Shown one piece after another: positions 45,051 through 54,513 of a DNA stretch of 64,000 nt; the first letter of the stretch is position 1; every line of letters begins with the position of its first letter. Made by a program: the position numbers and the translations under genes. Source of the DNA: Actinomycetota bacterium (lineage in GTDB: Bacteria > Actinomycetota > Actinomycetes > Nanopelagicales > Nanopelagicaceae); contig WLPU01000009.1 of NCBI GenBank assembly GCA_009698615.1, forward strand, positions 1 to 64,000, given 5' to 3'. The notes under the pieces were generated by a model. The model was not told the origin of the DNA. It worked only from the letters and a program-made list of their open reading frames with translations, and searched no databases.

Positions 45051-48000
45051 TCGATCACCGTGCGTCCATCACTTTGTACGGGACAAGAATTGCGCACCGC
45101 ACAGCCTTTGCACCGTTTGTTAATTGCTGCAAGAAAAGTAGCGCCGCCCATTCCTTCAGCAATTCCGGTAATAGTTTTCTTAGTCTCCGCGACATCAATC
45201 TCATGCTGGGGGCGAATAGTTGGAGTTTTCTTTGTCGTTCCCAGATAAACCAATTCAGATCCAGCACTTACTTTTCCTTCTGCAAAACCGCCCTCGAGAA
45301 CGCCAAGTTGATAACTGGCTAATTGAAGATTCTTTTTGGCCTCTTCCTTGGTGATGGCTTGAGAACTTGTTTTGAAATCTATAATAAATAAAGAACCATC
45401 AGCCTCTACTTCAAGACGATCCACGCTTCCAATAATTCGTGCACGCCCAAGTTTGATGTCAAAACGAAGTTCAGCACCAGCAATAGTTCGAGTTGAATCT
45501 TCGTGGTAGGAAACAAACTTGTTCAGCATCTCTACTGCATTTTCGAGGGCAGAATTACTCACCCACCCAGAATTAGGATCGATTAACTTCCAGGAGTTCC
45601 TGAGGTTGGCAATCAAATCTTCTTTGGTTGTCCCCGGTTCCTTCACCATCTTTGCTGCAAAGGCGTGAATGGCCGAACCTAATACTTGAGCACTACTATC
45701 TCCGTCTGTGCCACCATTGTTTTGCAAAAACCATTTGACTCCACATTCAAGAAAAGATTCTGCGCCGCTAGGTGAAACGACAACTTCCATCTCTGGCGCC
45801 ACAACAGGGCTGTCAGTGCTCAATGGGACTGACCCGACCCAGCTTTGCGGATCTGCAAGGAAAATAGATTCGGCCTGAAGTTTCTTCAACAAAGAAGCAG
45901 CTTCCTGGGACTTTTCACCTCTTAAGTGACTACGCAATTCAGCAACTAACGCTGGTGTTGTAATCGGGCGAGGAACTTGGGTAATAACTGGGTTCTCGTC
46001 ATCGGTCTTATTGACCATCACTTCAATTGCCTCGAAAAATTGTGAGGGTTCTTCGTCATCCCTATGAACTGCAGTAATAAACAGTTGGGAACGCGCACGG
46101 GTCAGAGCCACATGAAATAGGCGTTCTTCATCTTGCAACAATCCTGCCGATGCAATGACATCCAGTTGTTCGCGCGGAATATCGGGGTGGCGTTGTCTTT
46201 CCACTAATCGCTCAGCTCCAAGAAGCGAGCTACGTTGCTTTAAATTAGGCCAGATGCCTTCTTGTAATCCCGCTATAGCAACGATCTCCCATTCGCGACC
46301 TTTAGCGCTATGGACAGTAAGAATTTCTACAAAATCTGGGCGAACTCCTTTTGCAGTGATCACATCCCCAGCAATATCTTCTGCTGTTATTTCTTGAATA
46401 AAAGCCGCTGGCCCAGAACCTGGAAAACGTTCTGCAAATCTTTGTGCTGATTCGAATAGTTGAATCATTGCATCCAGGTCGCGATCTGCCGCTGCTCCTC
46501 GGATCCCGGGGCGAAGTGCTTGATTGCGCCAGGCCACGGAAAGTTTTTGATCATCACTTGTCACTGCGTTTTCCCAAATCATCCAGAGAAGCTCATCGGC
46601 ATGAGCAGTTTTCTTTCGCGCAACACTGCGCGCTTTCTTGAGCAGGTCATGGATTCGCTGTAAGGCTTGTGCTCCTTCTATAAAAATTTCTCCAGTTTCT
46701 ATTGCATCGAGTAATAGTTGAGTGCCACTTCGATCATCGCCTTCTTGGCGAGCAGCAATGAGAGCGCGTCGCATTCGTCGAATCGAAATCGAATCGGCGC
46801 CACCAAATTCGCTGAGCAAGAGTTTTTCTGCAGCATCCAGAGTCAAGAGTTTGGGGTTAATCGCAATACGCGCCAACAGTAAGAAGGGCGTAATTGCAGG
46901 ATTGCCAGCCAAAGCTTGCATTGCGGTGGCTACTGGAATCGATACTTGTGCAAAAGCCCGTCTCAGTGCCGTTGCACTCACTCCTGGGGTTCGCAAAATG
47001 ACTGCCATCTGGGAATACGCAATGCCTTCACGCAGATGCGCACTTCTAAATTGATGAGCGATAAAGGCCGCTTCTTCGCTTCCAGAACGAAAGCGATCCA
47101 CCCGCACAATGGATTGACCATCGATGGCGCAGGTGCGTTTTCGAGTATGTGGGGCGCCTCTAAAATATTTCACATACTCGCTTCCAACATCAAAGATTGC
47201 TGGCGCGCTGCGAAATCCCAGATTCAAAACTATTTCTTTAGAACGATAGGGATCTAGTGCGGCTGATAGTCCATCGGGATCAGCGCCACGAAATCGGCCA
47301 ACTGCCGAATCTGCGTCCGCACATATGATCACATCGCCTCCTGCAAGAAGTGAAAGCAACTCTCGTTGTGCGGGATCACTTTCTTGAAATTCATCAACCA
47401 TGATCGTTGCAAATCGCTCTCTTAATTGAGCCAAGAGTTCAGGATTTCGCTTGAGGTGTACAGATGCTCGAGAGACAAGTTCGGATGGATCAATGCGTAA
47501 CTTGGAATCAGAAGCGCTTATTTCTCGCATCACCATCGAGTTTAAGTAACGCTGCCAAAACTTTGCGGCGGCCGCCCAGTATTTTTCATTCTCTGCAAGT
47601 CCAAGTTGCTCTAGCTCTGTCGGTCCTATTCCACGTTCAGCGGCGCGCAAAATCAAATCTCGAAGTTCGCGCGCAAATCCATTTGTTCTCAGCGCAGCAT
47701 GGAGATCTTCTGGCCATTCGCGATTGCCATCTGAAATATCACCTTGTAGTAAATCTTTAATATAACTTTCCTGCTCCGGTCCGCTCAGCAGAATTGGTTC
47801 GGGGTCTTGCGCATCAGCCTTCATTTTCAGAATTGAAAAGGCGAGTGAATGAAAGGTACGCGCTAGCGGTTCGAACATTGTTTTGGTTGTTCGCAATGCA
47901 ATCGCATCACGTAGCTCACTCGCCCGTTCGCGACCATATGTAAGGAGCAAGATTGAATCTGGATTTTGCCCATCGCTTATGCGTGAAAGTGCGGCATGTA

Positions 48001-48169
48001 TTAAGACTGTAGTTTTTCCAGTACCAGGGCCGCCCATGACAACCAGCGGTGATCCACGATGAGCAATGACCGATTGTTGATCTGGCGAAAAAGGTATCTC
48101 GCGAAAGGCCAAGGGTCGTCTAATGAGCTTGGCGCCCTCACCTTTGGCTTGCTTACTCACACCGCTCAT
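45047..48169 (-). CDS. adnA: AdnA-type helicase-nuclease subunit with Fe-S cysteines
   Basis: The 1040-aa partner carries Walker A VVMGGPGTGKTTVLIHAA, TYGRERASELRDAI, motif II TIMVDEFQESDPAQRE, and TVHSAKGREWEIVAIAGL. The C-terminal nuclease has IIGSVDRLEVE, LFIIDFKTSSQ and QLASYQLGV. Four cysteines consistent with an AddB/AdnA-type [4Fe-4S] cluster flank the nuclease: ESFLECGVKW and CKGCAVRNSCPV. It is 31 nt after typA on the same strand and overlaps adnB, so the two subunits are made stoichiometrically. Confidence 0.92.
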   Translation of the reverse strand: MSGVSKQAKGEGAKLIRRPLAFREIPFSPDQQSVIAHRGSPLVVMGGPGTGKTTVLIHAALSRISDGQNPDSILLLTYGRERASELRDAIALRTTKTMFEPLARTFHSLAFSILKMKADAQDPEPILLSGPEQESYIKDLLQGDISDGNREWPEDLHAALRTNGFARELRDLILRAAERGIGPTELEQLGLAENEKYWAAAAKFWQRYLNSMVMREISASDSKLRIDPSELVSRASVHLKRNPELLAQLRERFATIMVDEFQESDPAQRELLSLLAGGDVIICADADSAVGRFRGADPDGLSAALDPYRSKEIVLNLGFRSAPAIFDVGSEYVKYFRGAPHTRKRTCAIDGQSIVRVDRFRSGSEEAAFIAHQFRSAHLREGIAYSQMAVILRTPGVSATALRRAFAQVSIPVATAMQALAGNPAITPFLLLARIAINPKLLTLDAAEKLLLSEFGGADSISIRRMRRALIAARQEGDDRSGTQLLLDAIETGEIFIEGAQALQRIHDLLKKARSVARKKTAHADELLWMIWENAVTSDDQKLSVAWRNQALRPGIRGAAADRDLDAMIQLFESAQRFAERFPGSGPAAFIQEITAEDIAGDVITAKGVRPDFVEILTVHSAKGREWEIVAIAGLQEGIWPNLKQRSSLLGAERLVERQRHPDIPREQLDVIASAGLLQDEERLFHVALTRARSQLFITAVHRDDEEPSQFFEAIEVMVNKTDDENPVITQVPRPITTPALVAELRSHLRGEKSQEAASLLKKLQAESIFLADPQSWVGSVPLSTDSPVVAPEMEVVVSPSGAESFLECGVKWFLQNNGGTDGDSSAQVLGSAIHAFAAKMVKEPGTTKEDLIANLRNSWKLIDPNSGWVSNSALENAVEMLNKFVSYHEDSTRTIAGAELRFDIKLGRARIIGSVDRLEVEADGSLFIIDFKTSSQAITKEEAKKNLQLASYQLGVLEGGFAEGKVSAGSELVYLGTTKKTPTIRPQHEIDVAETKKTITGIAEGMGGATFLAAINKRCKGCAVRNSCPVQSDGRTVIE

Positions 48170-48200
48170 TCAACCTGAAAGCGGTGACATTGCGCAGTAT

Positions 48201-50099
48201 CTAGCTCTGGTTGGCCTTTTTTGCTCGAGAAGTGGCGCGTGCGCGATCGGATCCATCGAGAACGAGCTTTCGGATGCGCACAACAGCTGGTGTTACCTCA
48301 ACGCATTCATCTTCACGACAAAATTCGAGTGCGCCTTCCATGTTGAGTTTCTTGGGCGGAATTAAGCGCTCAGTTTCATCGGTACCCGAAGCACGCATAT
48401 TCGTGAGCTTCTTTTCGCGAACACAGTTAACGTCCATATCTTCAGATCGAGAGTTTTCGCCAATAACCATGCCTTCATACACTTCATCACCAGGTTCTAC
48501 GAAAATGCTTCCACGATCTTGAGTCCCATAGAGTGCATAAGAAGTAACCGTGCCCATGCGATCTGAAACTAGTGATCCGGTAGAGCGAGTACGAATATCG
48601 CCGTGCCATGGTTCGTAACCATCGAATACGTGGTGAAGCAAACCTGTACCGCGAGTTTCTGTAAGGAACTCAGTACGGAAACCAATTAATCCTCGCGATG
48701 GAACGCGGTAATCAAGACGAACCCAACCGGTACCGTGATTAACCATTTGAACCATACGTCCTTTACGAAGTGCCATTAACTGAGTGAGTACACCTAAGTA
48801 CTCCTCCGGCGCATCAATGGTGAGAGATTCCATTGGCTCATTTGTCTTGCCGTCAATAATTTTAATAACTACTTGCGGCTTCCCGACTGTAAGTTCAAAT
48901 CCTTCGCGCTTCATGATTTCAACAAGTACTGCGAGCTGAAGTTCTCCTCGTCCTTGAACTTCCCACGTATCTGGACGTTCGGTATTGAGAACGCGCAATG
49001 AAACGTTACCTACCAACTCAGAATCCAAACGACTCTTTACTTGGCGAGCGGTGAGCTTGCTTCCGCTCTTTCCAGCAAGAGGTGATGTGTTGATACCAAT
49101 TGTCATCGAAATTGATGGCTCATCAACGATGATCAGCGGTAGCGCCACGGGATTTTCGTTGTCGGCAAGTGTTTCGCCCAAAGTGATTGTCTCGATACCC
49201 GCAACAGCGATGATGTCGCCTGGATATGCTTCTTGGGCAGGGACGCGCTCTAATGCTTCAGTAATGAGAAGTTCCGAAATCTTGACGCGCTCCATAGTTC
49301 CATCAGTCTTAATCCATGTAACTTGCTGACCTTTCTTAATGACACCTTCGCGCACACGACACAGCGCTAAGCGACCAAGAAATGGTGAAGAGTCAAGGTT
49401 GGTGACGTGTGCTTGCAAAGGTGCACCTTCGTGATAAACCGGCGCTGGGATTGCAGAAAAGATTGTGTCGAATAAGACATCGAGGTTTTCTTCCTCAGGC
49501 ATTCCACCATCTGCAGGACGAGTAAGAGATGCACGACCTGCTTTCGCGGATGCGTAGACAACGGGAAATTCAATCTGAGTTTCATCTGCATCTAAGTCAA
49601 GAAACAACTCGTATGTCTCATCGACAACTTCAGCAATTCGTGAGTCAGGGCGGTCAACTTTGTTAATGAGCAAAATAACTGGCAGGTTTTTTTCCAACGC
49701 CTTACGCAAGACGAAACGAGTCTGCGGAAGTGGACCTTCTGAGGCATCCACAAGCAAAATTACTCCGTCAACCATTTCAAGCCCGCGCTCAACTTCGCCA
49801 CCGAAGTCAGCGTGTCCTGGAGTATCAATAATGTTGACGATTGTGTTTCCGCGCTTCACCGCGGTGTTCTTGGCAAGAATCGTGATGCCTTTTTCGCGTT
49901 CCAAGTCCATTGAGTCCATCATGCGCTCTTGGCCCTCACCTTGCTTTTTGTAAGCAGCAAAGGCACCTGACTGCCATAACATGGCATCAACCAAAGTGGT
50001 CTTGCCATGATCTACGTGGGCGATGATCGCAACGTTACGTAAATCGTCCCGAGTCTTCTTGGGCAGGCCAGCTAAATGGGCAGTTGATGCTTTAGACAT
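48201..50099 (-). CDS. typA: Translational GTPase TypA/BipA
   Basis: TypA/BipA is a ribosome-associated GTPase of the EF-G family needed under stress and for ribosome assembly. The 632-aa protein has IIAHVDHGKTTLVDAM, DTPGHADFGGEVER, INKVDRPDSR and the EF-G-like domains III and V (FIDAPEEYLGVLTQLMALRK-like, RGLIGFRTEFLTETRGTGLL). The length fits actinobacterial TypA. It is divergent from the class III aminotransferase. Confidence 0.96.
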   Translation of the reverse strand: MSKASTAHLAGLPKKTRDDLRNVAIIAHVDHGKTTLVDAMLWQSGAFAAYKKQGEGQERMMDSMDLEREKGITILAKNTAVKRGNTIVNIIDTPGHADFGGEVERGLEMVDGVILLVDASEGPLPQTRFVLRKALEKNLPVILLINKVDRPDSRIAEVVDETYELFLDLDADETQIEFPVVYASAKAGRASLTRPADGGMPEEENLDVLFDTIFSAIPAPVYHEGAPLQAHVTNLDSSPFLGRLALCRVREGVIKKGQQVTWIKTDGTMERVKISELLITEALERVPAQEAYPGDIIAVAGIETITLGETLADNENPVALPLIIVDEPSISMTIGINTSPLAGKSGSKLTARQVKSRLDSELVGNVSLRVLNTERPDTWEVQGRGELQLAVLVEIMKREGFELTVGKPQVVIKIIDGKTNEPMESLTIDAPEEYLGVLTQLMALRKGRMVQMVNHGTGWVRLDYRVPSRGLIGFRTEFLTETRGTGLLHHVFDGYEPWHGDIRTRSTGSLVSDRMGTVTSYALYGTQDRGSIFVEPGDEVYEGMVIGENSRSEDMDVNCVREKKLTNMRASGTDETERLIPPKKLNMEGALEFCREDECVEVTPAVVRIRKLVLDGSDRARATSRAKKANQS

Positions 50100-50254
50100 T
50101 GAACTTTGACTCCAGACTAGTGTGCTCCGGAAGATGTCAACGGCAGCGGGCGAACAATAGCATTAAGCACGAATAACTCTTAAATCGCGTGACTTTTACG
50201 CGCAACTAATGATTAGATTGCTAAGAGAATTCCAAAACAATTAAGGGGCACCCA

Positions 50255-51607
50255 ATGACCAATCCAGTTGCTGATCCTGCAAAAGGGGCGCAAGTTTATG
50301 CCGCAGATCGCGCACATGTATTTCATTCTTGGTCTGCTCAAGCACAGATCACGCCCATCCCTGTCGCTGGTGCCCAAGGCTCGTATTTCTGGGATTACGA
50401 CGGAAAGAAATATCTGGATTTTTCATGTCAATTGGTTTTTACAAATATTGGTCATCAGCATCCAAAAGTCGTAAAAGCAATTCAAGAACAAGCTGCAGTC
50501 CTGACAACCATCGCTCCACAACATGCCAACACGGCACGTAACGAAGCGGCGGCACGCATCATTGAATTAGCAGGATCAAAATTTGAAAAAGTATTCTTCA
50601 CAAATGCTGGAGCAGATGCAGTTGAAAATGCTATCCGAATGGCACGCCTGCACACTGGTAAACAAAAGATTTTTTCAACTTATCGTTCTTATCATGGCAA
50701 CACTGGTGCTGCGATTAGTGCGACGGGTGATCCTCGTAGATTTCCCAATGAGAATGCAATTGGCCACGTGCACTTCTGGGGCCCATATCTTTATCGCTCA
50801 GCCTTCTGGGCAAAAGATGAAGAAGAAGAATGTCAGCGGGCGCTTGAGCACCTAGAGCAAACAATTATTTTCGAAGGGTCTAAAACTGTTGCTGCAATTC
50901 TCCTTGAATCAGTGCCCGGAACAGCCGGAATACTTGTCCCACCTAAAGGCTATCTCGAAGGTGTACGTGCGCTTTGCGATAAGTACGAAATTCTTTGGAT
51001 TGCAGATGAAGTGATGGCTGGATTTGGGCGCACTGGTAAGTGGTTTGCATATGCGCACTCAACAGTAGAGCCAGATTTGATCGCCTTTGCCAAAGGTATT
51101 ACATCTGGCTACATCCCACTTGGCGGAGTAGTAATTCCTAACTACATTGCAAAGACATTTGATGATCGCGTATTTCCTGGTGGGCTGACATATTCTGGAC
51201 ATCCGTTGGCATGCGCTACTGCAGTGGCAACAATCGATGCCATGAAAGAAGAACGCATGGTCGAAAATGCCGCACACATCGGAGAAACGATTCTTGGTCC
51301 TGGACTTCGTGAATTGGCGAAGAAGCACAAAGTTATTGGTGATGTCAGAGGCGCAGGTGTTTTCTGGGGCATGGATATCGTGACAGATCGCCAATCTCGC
51401 ACCCCTATTGCTCCATACGGTGCTTCAAGCACAGCTATGAATGAATTAATTGCTGCATGTAAGAAGAATGGGCTGATGCCCTTTCCAAACTTTAACCGTT
51501 TGCACATGACGCCACCGTGCAATATTTCCGAAGCTGATGCTCGCCTTGGTTTAGAAATGTTGGATAAGGCACTTTCCGAAATTGCAAAACACTACACAGG
51601 TGCGTAA
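50255..51607 (+). CDS. Class III omega-aminotransferase
   Basis: This PLP fold-type I enzyme transfers terminal or omega-amino groups (candidates: beta-alanine/taurine/4-aminobutyrate with pyruvate). The 450-aa protein has FFTNAGADAVENAIRMAR, the PLP region FDRSYHGNTGAA-like (TYRSYHGNTGAAISATGD), WIADEVMAGFGRTGKW, and the Schiff-base lysine LIAFAKGITSGYIPLGG. AATTAAGGGG precedes the ATG. It stands alone between typA and ychF with its own promoter, so the substrate cannot be read from context. Confidence 0.9.
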   Translation: MTNPVADPAKGAQVYAADRAHVFHSWSAQAQITPIPVAGAQGSYFWDYDGKKYLDFSCQLVFTNIGHQHPKVVKAIQEQAAVLTTIAPQHANTARNEAAARIIELAGSKFEKVFFTNAGADAVENAIRMARLHTGKQKIFSTYRSYHGNTGAAISATGDPRRFPNENAIGHVHFWGPYLYRSAFWAKDEEEECQRALEHLEQTIIFEGSKTVAAILLESVPGTAGILVPPKGYLEGVRALCDKYEILWIADEVMAGFGRTGKWFAYAHSTVEPDLIAFAKGITSGYIPLGGVVIPNYIAKTFDDRVFPGGLTYSGHPLACATAVATIDAMKEERMVENAAHIGETILGPGLRELAKKHKVIGDVRGAGVFWGMDIVTDRQSRTPIAPYGASSTAMNELIAACKKNGLMPFPNFNRLHMTPPCNISEADARLGLEMLDKALSEIAKHYTGA

Positions 51608-51610
51608 GAA

Positions 51611-52684
51611 CTAAACGTTGAACCTAAACTCAACAACATCCCCATCATGCATGATGTAATCCTTGCCCTCCATGCGGACTTTTCCGTGAGCTTTCGCCTC
51701 AGCCATGGAGCCTGTAGAAACTAAATCTTCAAAAGAAACAATCTCGGCTTTGATAAATCCTTTTTGGAAATCAGTGTGGATTACTCCGGCAGCCATAGGT
51801 GCGGTGTCGCCGACATGAATTGTCCAGGCGCGCGCTTCTTTGGGACCGGCTGTTAAATAAGTTTGAAGCCCCAGAGTTCTAAAGCCCACATGCGCCAACG
51901 TCGCAAGTCCTGGCTCTTTGAGTCCGATGGATTCAAGAAGTTCGAGAGCATCTTCATCGCTGAGCTCTGCAAGTTCTGCCTCAGTTTTCGCATCAAGGAA
52001 AATCGCTTCAGCCGGTGCCACCAGGGCGGCGAGCTTGGCTCGTAACGCCGTATCATTGAGTTCTGCTGCATCGACGTTAAAAACATAGAGGAATGGTTTT
52101 GCAGTCATCAGTTGTAATTCTGCAATGAGGGAAAGATCAACTTTACTGCTCGAGAGTGGTTTACCGTCATTGAGAATCTTCTCTGCCTCTTTAACCGCAT
52201 CTACAACATGTTGACGATCTTTGTTAGTTCGAGCCTCTTTTTCGATTCTAGGCAAAGCTTTTTCGATTGTTTGCAAATCTGCGAGCGCTAATTCAGTATT
52301 AATAATTTCCATATCGCTGGCGGGATCAACGCGACCTTCAACGTGAACGACATCGCCATCGTTGAATACGCGGATGACCTGACAAATCGCATCGGTTTCG
52401 CGAATGTTTGCCAAAAACTTATTTCCAAGACCGGCACCTTCTGATGCACCCTTAACAATTCCTGCAATATCCACGAACGAAACTACTGCGGGCAAGATTG
52501 CTTGAGATCCAAAAATCTCTGCCAGCTTGGCTAGCCGAGGATCTGGGACACCGACCACGCCAACATTGGGCTCAATAGTGGCGAAGGGATAGTTGGCCGC
52601 AAGCACGTTGTTTTTGGTGAGGGCATTAAAAAGGGTGGACTTACCCACATTGGGCATGCCGACGATTCCGATTGAGAGGCTCAC
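51611..52684 (-). CDS. ychF: Ribosome-binding ATPase/GTPase YchF (Obg family)
   Basis: YchF/OLA1 is a universally conserved Obg-family nucleotidase that binds ribosomes. The 357-aa protein has [40 protein letters not shown], the TGS-type C-terminal end [15 protein letters not shown], and the characteristic NVDAAELND (N-x-x-E-like G4 variant, ATPase form). It converges on the aminotransferase with a 3-nt gap and diverges from rmuC. Confidence 0.96.
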   Translation of the reverse strand: MSLSIGIVGMPNVGKSTLFNALTKNNVLAANYPFATIEPNVGVVGVPDPRLAKLAEIFGSQAILPAVVSFVDIAGIVKGASEGAGLGNKFLANIRETDAICQVIRVFNDGDVVHVEGRVDPASDMEIINTELALADLQTIEKALPRIEKEARTNKDRQHVVDAVKEAEKILNDGKPLSSSKVDLSLIAELQLMTAKPFLYVFNVDAAELNDTALRAKLAALVAPAEAIFLDAKTEAELAELSDEDALELLESIGLKEPGLATLAHVGFRTLGLQTYLTAGPKEARAWTIHVGDTAPMAAGVIHTDFQKGFIKAEIVSFEDLVSTGSMAEAKAHGKVRMEGKDYIMHDGDVVEFRFNV

Positions 52685-52735
52685 AAGGAGTAGAGCCTAC
52701 GGTGCTTCGTCAGTGGTTCCTGCCACGATAAGCCC

Positions 52736-53875
52736 ATGACCATAGTGATAGGCGCGATAGCCCTGCTTGCCGGGATTGGGATCGGGTTTGGTTTGGCTCG
52801 CAATCGCAGCGCTGGATCAGCTGCGCTACTTGATGATTACAAAGCCCAACTCGCCGCTGAGCGAGGTAAGACCGAATCAACCGTGAAATTAAACGCCGAA
52901 CTTAATGCGATGAAGGAGTCCGTACAAAAGCTCTCGACGCAATCCAACGAAGCCAACCGCATTCGCACCGAAGCCGAAGCCAAACTTGAGACAACTATTA
53001 ATGAAATGCGTCGCGCCTCTGAATCTATTTTTGATGAGACAAAGAAGATTGCTGGCGCGTTATCAAATAACCAAACCCGTGGAAAATTCGGCGAGGCCCA
53101 ACTCGAGCTGCTCTTGCAAGGCGCCGGATTGCGCGAAGGCCACGAATACAGCCGTCAAAGGTCTACAACTGATGCCGACTCATCTGGCATTCCAGATATC
53201 ACTGTCAAGATGCCAGGTGGCAGTTCTATATTTATTGACTCCAAATTTCCCTTCGATCGCTTCGTGGAGGCTTTTGGCACCGATGATCAAACGCAGCGAG
53301 ATGAATTCTTAGGCCAGCACACAAAGGATTTGCTTAAGCATGTTGAGGCTCTAGCAAAACGTGGTTACCACAAGTCTCAAGGCTCTCCTGATTTCGTCGT
53401 GCTCTTTGTGCCATTCGAGACTCTTCTTTCTGAGGCGCTCCGCATTGATCCGCACTTCTTGGAAAAGGCTTTTAAGGTCGATGTGACTGTAGCAACTCCA
53501 ACCTCCATGATGGCGCTGCTTCGCACCATCGGATATATCTTTACACGTAACAAACTTGCTGAAAATGCTGATGAAATTCAAAAAGTTGCCAGTACTTTCT
53601 TGAAGAACATCACTTTGCTCCATACCAAGATTGTTGCTGTGGGTAAGGCGATTACCTCCACTGCAAAGGCCTATGAGGATTTGATTCCTACCGCCGAGAA
53701 GACAGTATTGAGTCCTGCCCGCAGAATTCACAACTTGGGTGTGAGTGGCGACAAAGACAAACTTGCGATTGAATATCCTGAAGCACCCAACTCTGTGCGC
53801 GAACTCAATGGCAATCTAGTCCTTGATGCACCCGATGATTTTATTGATGCAGAAGAAGTAGATGAGGAGAAATAA
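52736..53875 (+). CDS. rmuC: RmuC-family DNA recombination protein
   Basis: RmuC limits inversions and has a restriction-endonuclease-like fold. The 379-aa protein has an N-terminal membrane anchor (VIGAIALLAGIGIGFGLA), a coiled coil (AQLAAERGKTESTVKLNAELN), and the conserved domain GKFGEAQLELLLQGAGL, YSRQR..., IFIDSKFPFDRFVEAF and FVVLFVPFETLLSEALR. There is little room for a Shine-Dalgarno. It abuts the DUF6542 gene. Confidence 0.9.
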   Translation: MTIVIGAIALLAGIGIGFGLARNRSAGSAALLDDYKAQLAAERGKTESTVKLNAELNAMKESVQKLSTQSNEANRIRTEAEAKLETTINEMRRASESIFDETKKIAGALSNNQTRGKFGEAQLELLLQGAGLREGHEYSRQRSTTDADSSGIPDITVKMPGGSSIFIDSKFPFDRFVEAFGTDDQTQRDEFLGQHTKDLLKHVEALAKRGYHKSQGSPDFVVLFVPFETLLSEALRIDPHFLEKAFKVDVTVATPTSMMALLRTIGYIFTRNKLAENADEIQKVASTFLKNITLLHTKIVAVGKAITSTAKAYEDLIPTAEKTVLSPARRIHNLGVSGDKDKLAIEYPEAPNSVRELNGNLVLDAPDDFIDAEEVDEEK

Positions 53876-54295
53876 ATGACTTCCCCGATGGTTGAACGCA
53901 CGCCCAGCAAGGTTTCTGCCATCAAACTTACCAAGCCTGGCGTCATAGTCTTGCAATCTCTCTTCTTAGCTCTCTTCGCATTACTTGAACTCATATTTCG
54001 CCATGGCATTGGAATCATCACGGGCTTAGCAATCTGCCTGGTTGTCATCGGAGGAATCCGATTCGGCAGACCTGGCACAAGTTACGTTGCAGCCGTCACT
54101 CCACCGATTGCTTTTGCTGGTGTTGTGCTACTTGCCATCATTGGGATCGACGGACTGCATCCATCCAAAGTTGGATTAGATTTCATTGCATCTCTTGCAA
54201 GCGCTGCGCCGTACTTGATTATCGGTGCGGGCTATGGGTGGCTTAACTTCTTTCAATCTCGCAAAAAGCAGAAAGAGTTACTTACTTCCGCCTAG
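53876..54295 (+). CDS. DUF6542-like membrane protein
   Basis: The 139-aa protein has four membrane segments (IVLQSLFLALFALLELIF, GIITGLAICLVVIGGIRFG, TPPIAFAGVVLLAIIGID, LIIGAGYGWLNFF). It begins right after the rmuC stop (GAGGAGAAATAAATG), so it is cotranscribed. Small proteins of this type commonly follow rmuC/ychF in actinobacteria. Function is unknown. Its end overlaps the minus-strand small gene by 18 nt. Confidence 0.75.
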   Translation: MTSPMVERTPSKVSAIKLTKPGVIVLQSLFLALFALLELIFRHGIGIITGLAICLVVIGGIRFGRPGTSYVAAVTPPIAFAGVVLLAIIGIDGLHPSKVGLDFIASLASAAPYLIIGAGYGWLNFFQSRKKQKELLTSA

Positions 54296-54457
54296 TAATC
54301 GAGAAAAGAATCCGCCATCAGTATTGGTTGACTGAGCATCCACATCACACGAACAGCGTTGTTCCTGAGGAATACCATGTAGGGCTTCTTCGATATGTTC
54401 TCCGCATCCTGACCACGTCGCCTTGCCACAAGTTCTGCATATTTCTTTGCTGCACAT
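54278..54457 (-). CDS. Small Cys-rich (zinc-ribbon-like) protein
   Basis: The 59-aa protein MCSKEICRTCGKATWSGCGE has a cluster of seven or more cysteines (CxxC at 7/10, SGCG, CSCD later) and resembles widespread short zinc-ribbon proteins of unknown function. The track ORF starts 17 codons upstream; the ATG at 54457 with AAGGAGAAG is clearly preferred. The tail GGFFSRLLGGSK is basic and may be membrane- or nucleic acid-associated. Confidence 0.75.
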   Translation of the reverse strand: MCSKEICRTCGKATWSGCGEHIEEALHGIPQEQRCSCDVDAQSTNTDGGFFSRLLGGSK

Positions 54458-54513
54458 ATTTCTACTTCTCCTTAATGGGAAATGATTTCTTATTCGGTGC
54501 AGATGCAAAATCT

